Assembly: GCA_017428265.1 (NCBI GenBank)
Contig: JAFRRD010000017.1
Coordinates: 1-64,000, forward strand
Reading direction: 5' to 3'
DNA from: Lachnospiraceae bacterium
Lineage (GTDB): Bacteria; Bacillota; Clostridia; Lachnospirales; Lachnospiraceae
DNA: 64,000 bases
A program made the translations under genes and the position numbers. Below are positions 44,446 through 52,325 of the stretch, piece by piece (position 1 is the first letter of the stretch; each line of letters starts with the position of its first letter). The notes under the pieces are model-generated. The model saw nothing but the letters and a program-made list of their open reading frames with translations, was not told where the DNA came from and ran no database searches.

Positions 44446-45612
44446 TCAGGCTTCTTTACTTTTCGCCAGAACGAGAGTTCCGCAGACAGCCACGAAACTC
44501 AGCAGAAGAACGGCGAGCCACAGACCCGTGTGGGAAGAATCACCGGTATTCGGCACTTCCGGCGTTGTTGTCGAGGTCTCTACTGCGGTGGTTTCTTCTA
44601 CGGTAGTTTCTTCTTCAGTAGTCTCTTCTGCGGTGGTTTCCTCTCCGGTAGTCTCTTCTGCAGTAGTTTCCTCTCCGGTAATCTCTTCCGCGGTGGTTTC
44701 TTCCTCAGTGGTCACTTCTTCAGTGGTCACTTCTTCAGTGGTTGTTTCCTCCGTGGTTTCTTCCGCGGTGGTCACTTCTTCAGTGGTCGTTTCCTCCGTG
44801 GTTTCTTCGGTCGTCGGCGTATAGTTCAGTTCGTTCGTAATGGCTGCTTCATACTGTTCCGGCGTGCTTCTCGTATATGAGCCGACAGCATAGAATGACC
44901 AGTCACTGTGCTCATCAAACTCGATCCTGTCGGCATAGATCGTCATACCGTGCTCAGAAGCACCGATGCCGTAGACGAATTCGGCATTGCCGAAATCAAG
45001 TCCCTGGAAACCCTGATGCTTCTTGATCTCGTCAAACAGAACAGTCTGTTCTAAAGGACTCAGTTTTTCCGGCGTCCAGACAAAGGACTTGTTGCCCTTC
45101 TTTGCGACGACAAAGGACATCGGATAGGATTCCATCTCGAGCTCATGCGTCAGCTCGTTCTTCGGTTCCACACGGTCCCATGCTTCGGCATCCTGCCCGA
45201 TCGTCAGGATGACGACAGGATCTTTGTGAGCGGAAGTGACTTCCTCGTAGTACTCGATCTCCGATTCGACGACCGTAAAGTTATAGGATTTGTAATGACC
45301 GTCATCGCCTATGTAGAAGCACTGATCGGTCACGTCGAAATCGTATTTCCAGCCGTCAGCCGCCGTGACCGTCGCCGTCATGAACAGATCGGATTCAGTA
45401 TAAGTATCACCTTTGTGGCGGTACAGCTCGACCGTGATCTGCGATGGACGCTTACCGTTGGCATCGCTGTCGTCCTGCCAGGTCTTTTCGAATGGAAGGA
45501 TGATGCTGGTCGGGTCATAAGGCGTCACGCCGGAACCCTCCGATGCAGACAGTTTTTTGCCGAAAGCCAGCAAACCGACGAATAATAAAACAAAAAACCA
45601 GAGTTTCTTCAT
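44446..45612 (-). CDS. Wall-anchored Cna-B-type surface protein with TTEE stalk
   Basis: 388 residues. A signal peptide (MKKLWFFVLLFVGLLAFGKK...) is followed by a Cna-B-like domain (LPFEKTWQDDSDANGKRPSQ ... GWKYDFDVT), a second unrecognised region, then a long Thr/Glu repeat (about 280-345) as a flexible stalk. The sorting signal is VPNTGD, a hydrophobic helix and a KSKEA tail, so a sortase of LPXTG type should attach it to the wall. The ATG at 45612 has AAGGGGG upstream. No pilin neighbours or sortase gene are present here. Confidence 0.88.
   Translation of the reverse strand: MKKLWFFVLLFVGLLAFGKKLSASEGSGVTPYDPTSIILPFEKTWQDDSDANGKRPSQITVELYRHKGDTYTESDLFMTATVTAADGWKYDFDVTDQCFYIGDDGHYKSYNFTVVESEIEYYEEVTSAHKDPVVILTIGQDAEAWDRVEPKNELTHELEMESYPMSFVVAKKGNKSFVWTPEKLSPLEQTVLFDEIKKHQGFQGLDFGNAEFVYGIGASEHGMTIYADRIEFDEHSDWSFYAVGSYTRSTPEQYEAAITNELNYTPTTEETTEETTTEEVTTAEETTEETTTEEVTTEEVTTEEETTAEEITGEETTAEETTGEETTAEETTEEETTVEETTAVETSTTTPEVPNTGDSSHTGLWLAVLLLSFVAVCGTLVLAKSKEA
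44572..44820 (-). repeat. Low-complexity Thr/Glu coding repeat
   Basis: Roughly 250 bases of near-repeats encoding TTEE, TTAEE, TTGEE and TTEEV. The repeats can change in number by slippage, altering stalk length. Confidence 0.85.
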
Positions 45613-45700
45613 AGTGAAACCCCCTTGAGCAAATAATTTCTTATAAGATTTTAACCGATTTGTCAAAAAAAAGCAAGCCGGAAATAGATGATTTGGAAAT

Positions 45701-46579
45701 TTATATATCAAACAGGCTCATCTGCAGGTGTTTTTCCGGCAGTTCCTGCATGAAGGAGAAGCACTCCTCCGGGGTGCACAGGACGCCGTGCTCCCGGCAG
45801 ATCTTCTGCAGGATAGCGCGTAATTCCGCCGCACGCGGGCTCGGCAGTTCGTAGGCATTGCCGTAGCGGCGGATGTAGCGCTCCTTCAGACCCGGGAAAT
45901 CCCGGTCCAGCGCATCGTAGTAGTACTCCCGGTCGCCGTCGCGCAGGGTCAACCCCATGCCGAAATCGATCACGCCCTTCACGCCCACCCGGACGCATTC
46001 GCTTAAAATGGCTGTGACGTTTTCCGGCGTGTCGTTGATAAAGGGGAGGATCGGTGTCAGCCAGACGACCGTCGGGATGCCGCGCGCCTGTATCTGCTCC
46101 AGGACTTCGATGCGGCGCTTCGTATTGCAGACATTCGGCTCCAGTTTTCGGCAGAGCCCGTCGTCCCAGGTGGTAAGCGTCATCTGCACCACGCATTTCG
46201 CACTGCGGTTGATCTCGTCCAGCAGGTCGATGTCCCGCAGGATCCGGTCGGATTTCGTCTGGATGGCTGCGCCGAAACCGTATTTCAGGATGATCTCCAG
46301 GCAGCGCCGCGTCAGGCCGAGCTGTTCCTCACAGTGCATGTACGGATCGGACATCGAACCGGTCCCGATCATGCACTTTTTCCGCTTGGCCTTCAGTGCC
46401 TTTTCCAGCAGTTCCGGCGCGTTCTGCTTCACTTCGACATCCTCAAAAGGGTGCGTGAACTGATAGCAGCGGCTTCGGCTGTCGCAGTAAATGCAGCCGT
46501 GCGTGCAGCCCCGGTAGATGTTCATGCCATAGCGGCCGGCGCTCCCGGTCAGGAGCCCTTTGGCGTCAACAAAATGCAT
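45701..46579 (-). CDS. SPL-family radical SAM protein
   Basis: 292 residues. The 4Fe-4S/SAM motif is CTHGCIYCDSR (CX3CX2C) near residue 26-33, followed by GTGSMSDPYMHCE, typical of spore photoproduct lyase-like Rv2578c-type proteins. The exact reaction is unknown; DNA repair is only a guess. The ATG at 46579 is chosen for AGAAGG upstream; a TTG at 46618 would overlap the acetyltransferase remnant. Confidence 0.8.
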   Translation of the reverse strand: MHFVDAKGLLTGSAGRYGMNIYRGCTHGCIYCDSRSRCYQFTHPFEDVEVKQNAPELLEKALKAKRKKCMIGTGSMSDPYMHCEEQLGLTRRCLEIILKYGFGAAIQTKSDRILRDIDLLDEINRSAKCVVQMTLTTWDDGLCRKLEPNVCNTKRRIEVLEQIQARGIPTVVWLTPILPFINDTPENVTAILSECVRVGVKGVIDFGMGLTLRDGDREYYYDALDRDFPGLKERYIRRYGNAYELPSPRAAELRAILQKICREHGVLCTPEECFSFMQELPEKHLQMSLFDI

Positions 46580-46596
46580 GGTCCATGCCTTCTTCG

Positions 46597-46813
46597 TTAC
46601 AGTTTTTTCCGGAAACAAATGATCCGATTGGCTTCCTCAAATCCCAGAGCCATATGGAATTTTAAGCTTTCTGCATTGTCAAGCTCACAGTCGCTGGCGA
46701 ATTCGGTACAGCCTTTTTCTCTTGCCCATATCTAAAGGATCGTGATCCGTCCACATTTGGATCGCCAGACTGGCAAGTACATCGGCATCCTCTGCTTTAG
46801 CTCTCTTAATCAT
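46597..46813 (-). pseudogene. Remnant of a GNAT-type acetyltransferase resembling AAC(6')
   Basis: The N-terminus MIKRAKAEDADVLASLAIQM plus WTDHDP matches the start of AAC(6')-type N-acetyltransferases. After about 28 codons the frame shifts and the true C-terminus continues in another frame ([20 protein letters not shown], then [16 protein letters not shown] to a TAA at 46597). Around half the enzyme is missing, so it is inactive. The ATG overlaps the recombinase stop codon (ATGA). Confidence 0.75.
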
Positions 46814-48486
46814 GCTTTTTCTTCCTTGGAAAGCCGGACAACCGTCTCGAGCATTGTTTGATTTTCCAAGGGGAACTCCTTCACTTCTTCGCCGTTAACG
46901 GGGACAGGGAAGTTGAAGACGATCTTCCGGATCCAGCAGCCGTCATTCGGTTTTTCGGGATACAGATCGATCCGCTCAATGAGCGCTCGCATGAGATCTC
47001 TTTGTTCCGCCTCGCTGCAAGTATTATACAACTGCTCGAAGGCTAACAGCAAGCGGTAGATATTCTCTCCGGTCAGCTGTTCCTGCCGGATCGTCCGGAT
47101 CTGATCCTGGACCTGCTCGATTTCTTCCTCAGCCTCTTCCTGCAGATCGTACTGTTCATCATAACGGCGCTGCAGATCCAGGTTCTTTCTGGCAAAGTGA
47201 GGATCGGATTCATCTAGGCTGTCCAGTTGCTGTTCCAGCCGGGTCTTCGTTCCCAATACAAGCCTTAATTTGCCGCGTGCTGCTTCCAGCTGCTTCTCCA
47301 AATCCGATGTGTCGATGGCCTTGCCGATTTTTTCTTCGATAGCCTTGGCAAACATCGGCTGCCGGACGGTGGCGCAGATGATATCCGCCACCAGCTTGTT
47401 CATCTCTTGTTGTTCGATGTTGGTACGAAACGTGCAGGAATGGCCGGTCGCACCGTTTTTATTTTTGCAGTAATAGTAGTATCTCGTATATTTGTCCTTG
47501 CTGTGTGCCTTGGCAATGTTTCCGTAAAGGCTCTTTCCGCAGCAGGGGCATTTCAGCAATCCGGACAGAATGTGTGCATGTTCCGTGTCGTGGATCTTTT
47601 CCCGCCGATAGCCGTTCAGATGCCGCTTTGCCTGTGCCAGATTCCAGTCTTCCTCGCTGATGATCGCTTCATGCTGTCCTTCGTAAATCGGGAACTCCGA
47701 CTGCTTTACGACATGCATTTCATTACGAGAGCCAAGCCTTTTCTCTGTTTTATGTCTCCCGAAAGCGATTTTGCCCATGTAGATCGGATTATCCAGCACC
47801 AGCTTGATAAAGTGCGAGGAGAACCCGGGGATCGTATTGTTCTGCCGGGTCTTTTTGACAAAGCCATTCCGGTTCAGATACGCGGCGACGCCGTTGATCC
47901 CGTCGTTCGTGTGGATGTATCGGTCGAAGATGACGCGGATCGCTTCCACTTCATCCTCTGCAATCTCAAGTTCTCCGTTTACCAGTTTGTAGCCATAGGG
48001 GGCAAAACCACCGTTCCATTTTCCTTCCTTGGCTTTCTGGACCCTGCCGGCCATCGTCTGAGAGCGGATGTTCTCCCGTTCGATCTCCGCAACAGCCGAC
48101 AATACGGATATCATCAGTTTTCCTGCATCTTTGGAGCTGTCGATCCCGTCTTCGACACAGATCAGATTGACGCCAAAATCCTGCATCGTCTGCAGAGAAT
48201 TCAGAACATCTGCTGCATTCCGTCCGAAGCGGGAGAGTTTGAAGACCAAAACGTAAGACACACCGTCCTTGCCTTCCTGAATGTCTGAAAGCATCTGCTG
48301 AAACGCTTTTCTGCCCTGGATGTTCTTGCCGGAAAAGCCCTCGTCAGAGTATTCCCCTGCGATGGTCAATTCCTGATATTCCGCATATTTTCGCAGTTTG
48401 TCCTTCTGTGCATCCAGACTGTATCCGTCAACTTGCATCGCTGTAGAAACGCGGGTGTAAATGTAGCATTTTTCCTGCTTTTTCAC
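46810..48486 (-). CDS. Large serine recombinase of element 1
   Basis: 558 residues. The resolvase/invertase domain starts YIYTRVSTAMQVDGYSLDAQ; Ser14 in RVST is the nucleophile. It includes FKLSRFGRNAADVLN and AEIERENIR, then a recombinase domain (NGGFAPYGYKL ...), a zinc ribbon (CPCCGKSLYG ... ) and a coiled coil. A GTG start overlaps the KilA-N gene (GTGA). The last about 12 codons (after the TCGA at 46847-46850) lie outside the element by comparison with the empty site, so the C-terminus VVRLSKEEKA is target-encoded. Confidence 0.92.
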   Translation of the reverse strand: MKKQEKCYIYTRVSTAMQVDGYSLDAQKDKLRKYAEYQELTIAGEYSDEGFSGKNIQGRKAFQQMLSDIQEGKDGVSYVLVFKLSRFGRNAADVLNSLQTMQDFGVNLICVEDGIDSSKDAGKLMISVLSAVAEIERENIRSQTMAGRVQKAKEGKWNGGFAPYGYKLVNGELEIAEDEVEAIRVIFDRYIHTNDGINGVAAYLNRNGFVKKTRQNNTIPGFSSHFIKLVLDNPIYMGKIAFGRHKTEKRLGSRNEMHVVKQSEFPIYEGQHEAIISEEDWNLAQAKRHLNGYRREKIHDTEHAHILSGLLKCPCCGKSLYGNIAKAHSKDKYTRYYYYCKNKNGATGHSCTFRTNIEQQEMNKLVADIICATVRQPMFAKAIEEKIGKAIDTSDLEKQLEAARGKLRLVLGTKTRLEQQLDSLDESDPHFARKNLDLQRRYDEQYDLQEEAEEEIEQVQDQIRTIRQEQLTGENIYRLLLAFEQLYNTCSEAEQRDLMRALIERIDLYPEKPNDGCWIRKIVFNFPVPVNGEEVKEFPLENQTMLETVVRLSKEEKA

Positions 48487-49343
48487 TTTTCCTCTCCTCC
48501 GGGAAGCTGAGGCAGGGCATCCGTCCTGACAGCAGCAAGCGTCTTCATCTGCTTCACAGCCAATGCACGGAGAAGTACAAGCCGTTCGGGCATCAGTTTG
48601 CCCTGGTCGATCAGGATGGCATTATAGCTCTCCATATTGGCCAGGACGAGCAGCTGGTTTAATTCTGCATAGTCCCGGATGTTCCCTTTTTTTCCGGGGT
48701 TTTCATCCCGCCACTCCTTTGCTGTTTTCCCAAACAAGGCTACGTTCAGCAGATCTGCCTCATTGGCATACTTGTACGAGATCTGTTCTTGTGTCAGTTC
48801 CGGCGGGATCAGATTTTCTTTTATGGCGTCGGTATGGATCCGGTAATTCAGCTTGGCGATCTCCCGGTTCAGATTCCAGCTCAAGGAAAGACGACTGTTT
48901 TCATCCGACTTGAGCCGGCGATAGTCCTTCATGATGTACAGCTGAAACTCCGGCGAGATCCATAAGGCAAAGGACATGGCAATATCGCTGTGTGCGTACG
49001 TTCCTCCGCCATAACGGCCGGCTCTGGTGACGATCCCGATGGCATTCATTTCTTCGATCCATCTTGTAGGTGTCATAACAAATCGGTTGAGGCCGGCATC
49101 CGGTTTAACCGCCTCGAATTGCACACGGTTAAAATTCGGGTTGTGCAGTTCTTCCCAGATCCCCAGGTACTCAATAGTGTTCCTGTTCCTCATCCAGTTT
49201 TGAATAACGAATCGCGGATCACCTGAGTTCCTATACTTGGCAATATCTGTCAGTGATATGAATTCATTCTCGAAATCGGTTGTATATACCCCGATATCGA
49301 TCCCTTTTGCGTGAATGGTTTCTTTTATGGGTGTTTTAGGCAT
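48483..49343 (-). CDS. KilA-N domain protein
   Basis: 286 residues. The KilA-N DNA-binding domain spans about residues 20-120 (FISLTDIAKYRNSGDPRFVI, GGGTYAHSDIAMSFALWISP). Such proteins occur in phages and mobile elements, probably as regulators. The ATG at 49343 has GGAGGAAACAATA upstream. It overlaps the HTH gene before it and the recombinase after it, forming one operon. Confidence 0.9.
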   Translation of the reverse strand: MPKTPIKETIHAKGIDIGVYTTDFENEFISLTDIAKYRNSGDPRFVIQNWMRNRNTIEYLGIWEELHNPNFNRVQFEAVKPDAGLNRFVMTPTRWIEEMNAIGIVTRAGRYGGGTYAHSDIAMSFALWISPEFQLYIMKDYRRLKSDENSRLSLSWNLNREIAKLNYRIHTDAIKENLIPPELTQEQISYKYANEADLLNVALFGKTAKEWRDENPGKKGNIRDYAELNQLLVLANMESYNAILIDQGKLMPERLVLLRALAVKQMKTLAAVRTDALPQLPGGEEK

Positions 49344-49584
49344 TATTGTTTCCTCCGCTTTCAGTTTCCATTTCTGCATCAGGATCACTTACGGATCCTT
49401 TCTGCTTCAGCATTTCGACCCGGATATAGTATTCCAGAAGCCGAACAAGATAATCCGGCGCATGGCGGCCGTCCCGTTCCCACTCGGACATGGTCCGGTA
49501 CGGAATCTTAAAATACTCACAAAACTCTTTACGGTTCATTCCCGTACTCTTACGCAATTCAACGATCTTTGCGGCCTTATCCAT
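49336..49584 (-). CDS. Small helix-turn-helix regulator of element 1
   Basis: 82 residues. The HTH reads MNRKEFCEYFKIPYRTMSEW, an XRE-like fold, with a charged tail. The ATG at 49584 follows GGGAGGTACAGT. It heads the HTH-KilA-N-recombinase operon and probably controls it from the promoter at 49619-49647. Confidence 0.85.
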   Translation of the reverse strand: MDKAAKIVELRKSTGMNRKEFCEYFKIPYRTMSEWERDGRHAPDYLVRLLEYYIRVEMLKQKGSVSDPDAEMETESGGNNNA

Positions 49585-49618
49585 ACTGTACCTCCCATCA
49601 TCGCCCCAATATGAGAGC

Positions 49619-49647
49619 AGTATAGCACAGACCGAGAAAGAACACAA
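49619..49647 (-). promoter_or_regulatory. Promoter of the element 1 recombinase operon
   Basis: On the minus strand TTGTGT (49647-49642), 17 bases, TATACT (49624-49619), then the HTH gene 35 bases on. Confidence 0.8.
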
Positions 49648-49663
49648 TGTGTCTATTTCCTGT

Positions 49664-49879
49664 TTATGAACTTTTTTTCAGCCGATCCCAATATTGCTGA
49701 AGCCGATCATTCATTTCCTTTCTGTGCAGCCATTTGAGAGATGACGGAAGGACAAAGAAACGAATGGCCTGAAATCCGTTCAGTACTTTTGAACCGTATT
49801 TCAAAATCAGTTTTGTCATCACATCGATGCAGCGGTCAAAGGCTGCCTTCTGCCCGGGATCTTTTATTTCATGTTTCAA
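49664..49879 (-). CDS. Small basic protein of element 1, function unknown
   Basis: 71 residues, MKHEIKDPGQKAAFDRCIDV..., predicted helical and basic at its C-terminus (LHRKEMNDRLQQYWDRLKK). No domain is recognised. It occupies the same slot as the 93-residue protein of element 2, though the sequences do not match clearly. The ribosome site is weak. Confidence 0.55.
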   Translation of the reverse strand: MKHEIKDPGQKAAFDRCIDVMTKLILKYGSKVLNGFQAIRFFVLPSSLKWLHRKEMNDRLQQYWDRLKKSS

Positions 49880-49931
49880 TTTATGCTTTCCTTTCCTTCA
49901 ATGGATGGGGGTCTCAGGGTTCCTCCCTGAC

Positions 49932-50160
49932 GTCTGTCTCTGGCCGGCAAAACCTGTTTTTGCCGGACGGAGACGTTGCTTGCTAAACCAAAACCGTCGC
50001 ATGGGCCTTGTCTCGTTTTTTATTCGATTTCCTCTGTTGGGAGGGGCAGCGGCCGCTGTATGTTCCTGGAAAGCGGTCCGCCCCGACCCCTTATATAATT
50101 TATAAACTATATAAATATACAAACACGCGTGCGCGCGTTTATTATCTATATACCTTCCTC
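49932..50160. other. Conserved non-coding block with nested palindrome
   Basis: This stretch has no convincing gene. It has a nested palindrome (GTCTC ... GCCGGCAAAA/TTTTGCCGG ... GAGAC at about 49933-49976) and an AT-rich tract with an alternating CACGCGTGCGCGCG core at 50124-50140. The same features recur at 57994-58200. It may be an RNA, an origin of transfer or a recombinase accessory site. Confidence 0.5.
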
Positions 50161-50224
50161 TTGAGGTGGCATGGTGGTAATAGGGGAGAGTGTGAGAGGG
50201 GGAATGACTGATGCCATTTTTCAT

Positions 50225-50400
50225 TCACGGCAGCGAGATGATTGCCGCCGAGAATCCCCTGCCAAAACCGTCTACCCGAAAACCGGGGATGAAACCTCGT
50301 TTTTTTGTCGCGTTTTGGTGCGTGTTTCGGTTGATTTTTGCCCCGTATTGCTTCCTGAATGCCTCCTTCGTGAGTTTCCCTGTTAAAATCCTTTTACGGG
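50225..50400 (-). CDS. Possible small conserved protein of element 1, start uncertain
   Basis: A frame encoding LTKEAFRKQYGAKINRNTHQ ... to SAAIISLP ends at 50225 and recurs unchanged apart from one residue in element 2 (58286). Base differences between copies are mostly synonymous, which suggests coding. No ATG or GTG with a ribosome site is visible; it overlaps the end of the 81-residue gene in a different frame, so coupling or frameshifting is possible. Confidence 0.35.
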
Positions 50401-50628
50401 CCGATTTCCCTGTTTTTGCTCCCTTATTGTTTTTCCTGTTTCCGAACCTGTCCGTCCGGCCTTGCTGCGCTTCCCCAGATAGTCCGGGCAGCAGATCAGT
50501 TCCGCCCGAAAACTCTGCATGCAGCTGTGCGTACAGCAACGGCAGATACGGTTGAACTTTCTTCGACCCGTTGCCGGATCGATGAAGAAAGCCCAGTACA
50601 GTTTGTCCTTTTTCGACATTCTGGGCAT
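50383..50628 (-). CDS. Small Cys-rich protein of element 1
   Basis: 81 residues, MPRMSKKDKLYWAFFIDPAT ... with a Cys/His cluster CRCCTHSCMQSF ... LICCPDY, probably a metal-binding knuckle. It is a basic small protein known from clostridial mobile elements as a conserved hypothetical. The ATG at 50628 follows AAAGGAAATGATACG. Copy 2 at 58444 is almost identical. Confidence 0.7.
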   Translation of the reverse strand: MPRMSKKDKLYWAFFIDPATGRRKFNRICRCCTHSCMQSFRAELICCPDYLGKRSKAGRTGSETGKTIREQKQGNRPVKGF

Positions 50629-50786
50629 CGTATCATTTCCTTTCTTTCGTTTTCTGATTCTGCCGACAGCATGACCACAATAGAACATATGTTCGATTTT
50701 GTCAAGAGGTGTGGTGATGACATAAAACGACACCTCGCCCCTTTTCGCACGGATTTTCGCACGGACTTAAAAGATTTCTTGAACAT

Positions 50787-50820
50787 AAAAAACCTCAGCA
50801 TGCAGATTTGCATGCTGAGG
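50787..50820 (-). terminator. Terminator after the ABC exporter operon
   Basis: Twelve-pair stem CCTCAGCATGCA/TGCATGCTGAGG (50793-50820) followed on the minus strand by six T residues (50792-50787). A related hairpin occurs in the second repeat copy. Confidence 0.85.
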
Positions 50821-50837
50821 TTTCATCTTTAGGCAAA

Positions 50838-51668
50838 TTAATCACCGGTTTCAGATGATATATTTGATATTTCAGCTATCAATGTTTCCAGGGCAGTTTT
50901 TGCCGTTTCGTTATCAGTAATGAAGCCGAACGCCTTGACGTCTTTCCATGCCACCCTGCGGGCTGCGACCTCCTGCATGATCTGATCCTGCAATTCTCTT
51001 ATGCGGTTTTGATATGCAGCTGAGTCCGGACGGTTGATCAACTCCTGCAGTTCTTTTTCGGCAGGTGAAAGCTCAGCATTGTCAGCCGGCTTCAGATAAA
51101 CTTCATCGTGCTTTGCCGAGAAGGCGGAAGCGCAAGGATAAGCATATAAAAATGTATTCTTTTCTTCCTCTGATTGCAGGTATTCTGTCGGGAAGTCCGG
51201 ACGAATAAGAAAAACCAAATATTCAGTCTGCTGACGCAAAGGCAGCTGGTTATATGGACAGCTGATCCAGCCCGGTTCCGAAAGTGCTCCAGCAAATTCC
51301 TGCCCGGCCGGACGCTGATAAAACAGACAGGACTCGTAGATCCAAATAGTATCTCCCGCCTGCAGAGCATTTCCGCTTTTAATCACCTTGCGTACTTTGA
51401 CCGTCGACAGCATATCCAAATTTTGACTCATTTTTCGCTCATAAGGTTCAACAATGAGGATCTCCGTGGCCTTGTTTTCCAGTTCAGTGAGTGTCGGAAC
51501 TGTTTGCTCCGGTTTTTGTTCAAAAACTAAATTGACGATAAAATTATCCAGCTCAGAATCGCTTACTATCTGGATTCCAGTTGCTTTGCTTCTATTGATG
51601 ACTCCGGCAGCAAAAGCGCCGGTTATTAGCAACAGGCAGGTCATTAGTATCACTCTACGAAATTTCAT
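50838..51668 (-). CDS. Extracytoplasmic protein of the ABC operon, unknown
   Basis: 276 residues with an N-terminal membrane helix (VILMTCLLLITGAFAAGVIN). The rest is predicted outside the cell, acidic and unrecognised. The ATG at 51668 overlaps the ATPase stop (ATGA), so it is made with the transporter. It could be a substrate-handling or immunity-type accessory protein. Confidence 0.75.
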   Translation of the reverse strand: MKFRRVILMTCLLLITGAFAAGVINRSKATGIQIVSDSELDNFIVNLVFEQKPEQTVPTLTELENKATEILIVEPYERKMSQNLDMLSTVKVRKVIKSGNALQAGDTIWIYESCLFYQRPAGQEFAGALSEPGWISCPYNQLPLRQQTEYLVFLIRPDFPTEYLQSEEEKNTFLYAYPCASAFSAKHDEVYLKPADNAELSPAEKELQELINRPDSAAYQNRIRELQDQIMQEVAARRVAWKDVKAFGFITDNETAKTALETLIAEISNISSETGD

Positions 51669-52309
51669 GACAGTTCTGCCTCCCGGCATTTGCCATCTGC
51701 CATACGAAATACGCGGCTGCACAGACCGGCAACATCTTCTCCCTGGTGCGTTGCAACTAAAATTGTGCAGCCCCTTTGCTGCTCTTCGCGCATGATCTGC
51801 CTAAACAATTCTACTGCGTCGTCGTCCAAGCCGTTTGTCGGTTCATCTAACAGCAAAAGCTGCGGGCTTTCCATGATCGCCTGCGCCAACGCAAGTTTCT
51901 GTCGCATACCCATGGAATAGGTGCGGATCGGGCGTTTGTCGTCGGGATTCAGCCCTACGCGTTCCAATGCCGTCCGCATTTCTTCTTCTCCGATCTCGTT
52001 GCGAATGCCAGCCAGCAACTTCAAATTCTCCATCGCGCTGTACTGCGGCCAAAGCTCTGTCTTTTCAATGATCAAACCCAGCCGATCCGGAAAAGCATTC
52101 TCTCTCGACAAATCTTTCCCGAAGACAATGATTTTTCCGTTTACCCGAATCAAGCCGGCGATGGCACGCAGCAGCATGGTTTTCCCGGAGCCATTCCGCC
52201 CGAAAAAGCCGTAGATCCCTCCGGCATCCAGTTCCAGATTAACACGGGAAAGCACCTCTTGTCCTTTGATTTGCTTTGTCACATTTTTGAGAATGATCTT
52301 ATCATTCAT
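51665..52309 (-). CDS. ABC transporter ATP-binding protein
   Basis: 214 residues. Walker A GRNGSGKTM (about 39-46), signature YSMGMRQKLALAQA, Walker B QLLLLDEPTNGLD and H-loop VATHQ. This small ATPase resembles those of bacteriocin/antibiotic-export or immunity systems. It lies between two membrane-protein genes upstream and the extracytoplasmic gene downstream. Confidence 0.93.
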   Translation of the reverse strand: MNDKIILKNVTKQIKGQEVLSRVNLELDAGGIYGFFGRNGSGKTMLLRAIAGLIRVNGKIIVFGKDLSRENAFPDRLGLIIEKTELWPQYSAMENLKLLAGIRNEIGEEEMRTALERVGLNPDDKRPIRTYSMGMRQKLALAQAIMESPQLLLLDEPTNGLDDDAVELFRQIMREEQQRGCTILVATHQGEDVAGLCSRVFRMADGKCREAELS

Positions 52310-52325
52310 GGTTGCCCCTTTCCCT

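Larger units (their letters stand above)
46847..50696 (-). mobile_element. Element 1: small serine-recombinase element, about 3.85 kb
   Basis: Boundaries come from comparing with the empty copy near 60900-60930. Left of 46850 the sequence (CTTGGAAAG..GACAACCG) matches the empty site, and right of 50692 (TTCGATTTTGTCAAGAGG) it matches again; TCGA is shared at both junctions. Contents on the minus strand: 81-residue Cys protein, small proteins, HTH regulator, KilA-N protein, recombinase. No relaxase or conjugation genes are present, so it would need help to transfer. Confidence 0.7.
49907..50822. repeat. Long direct repeat, copy 1
   Basis: About 915 bases are nearly identical to 57969-58872. 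They include a conserved non-coding block (49907-50224), a possible small frame, the 81-residue Cys protein gene, the right attachment site and a terminator hairpin. Differences are scattered single changes and small indels, such as a duplicated TTTTCGCACGGA in this copy. Confidence 0.9.

Noticed and set aside
44402..44824. Plus-strand frame of VVSS repeats
   Set aside because: It is the reverse reading of the Thr/Glu repeat of the wall-anchored protein, not a gene or a CRISPR array; repeat units are contiguous without spacers.
49898..50224. Minus-strand frame starting MKNGISHSP
   Set aside because: A one-base insertion in the second repeat copy breaks the frame, and the composition is that of non-coding AT-rich and palindromic DNA.
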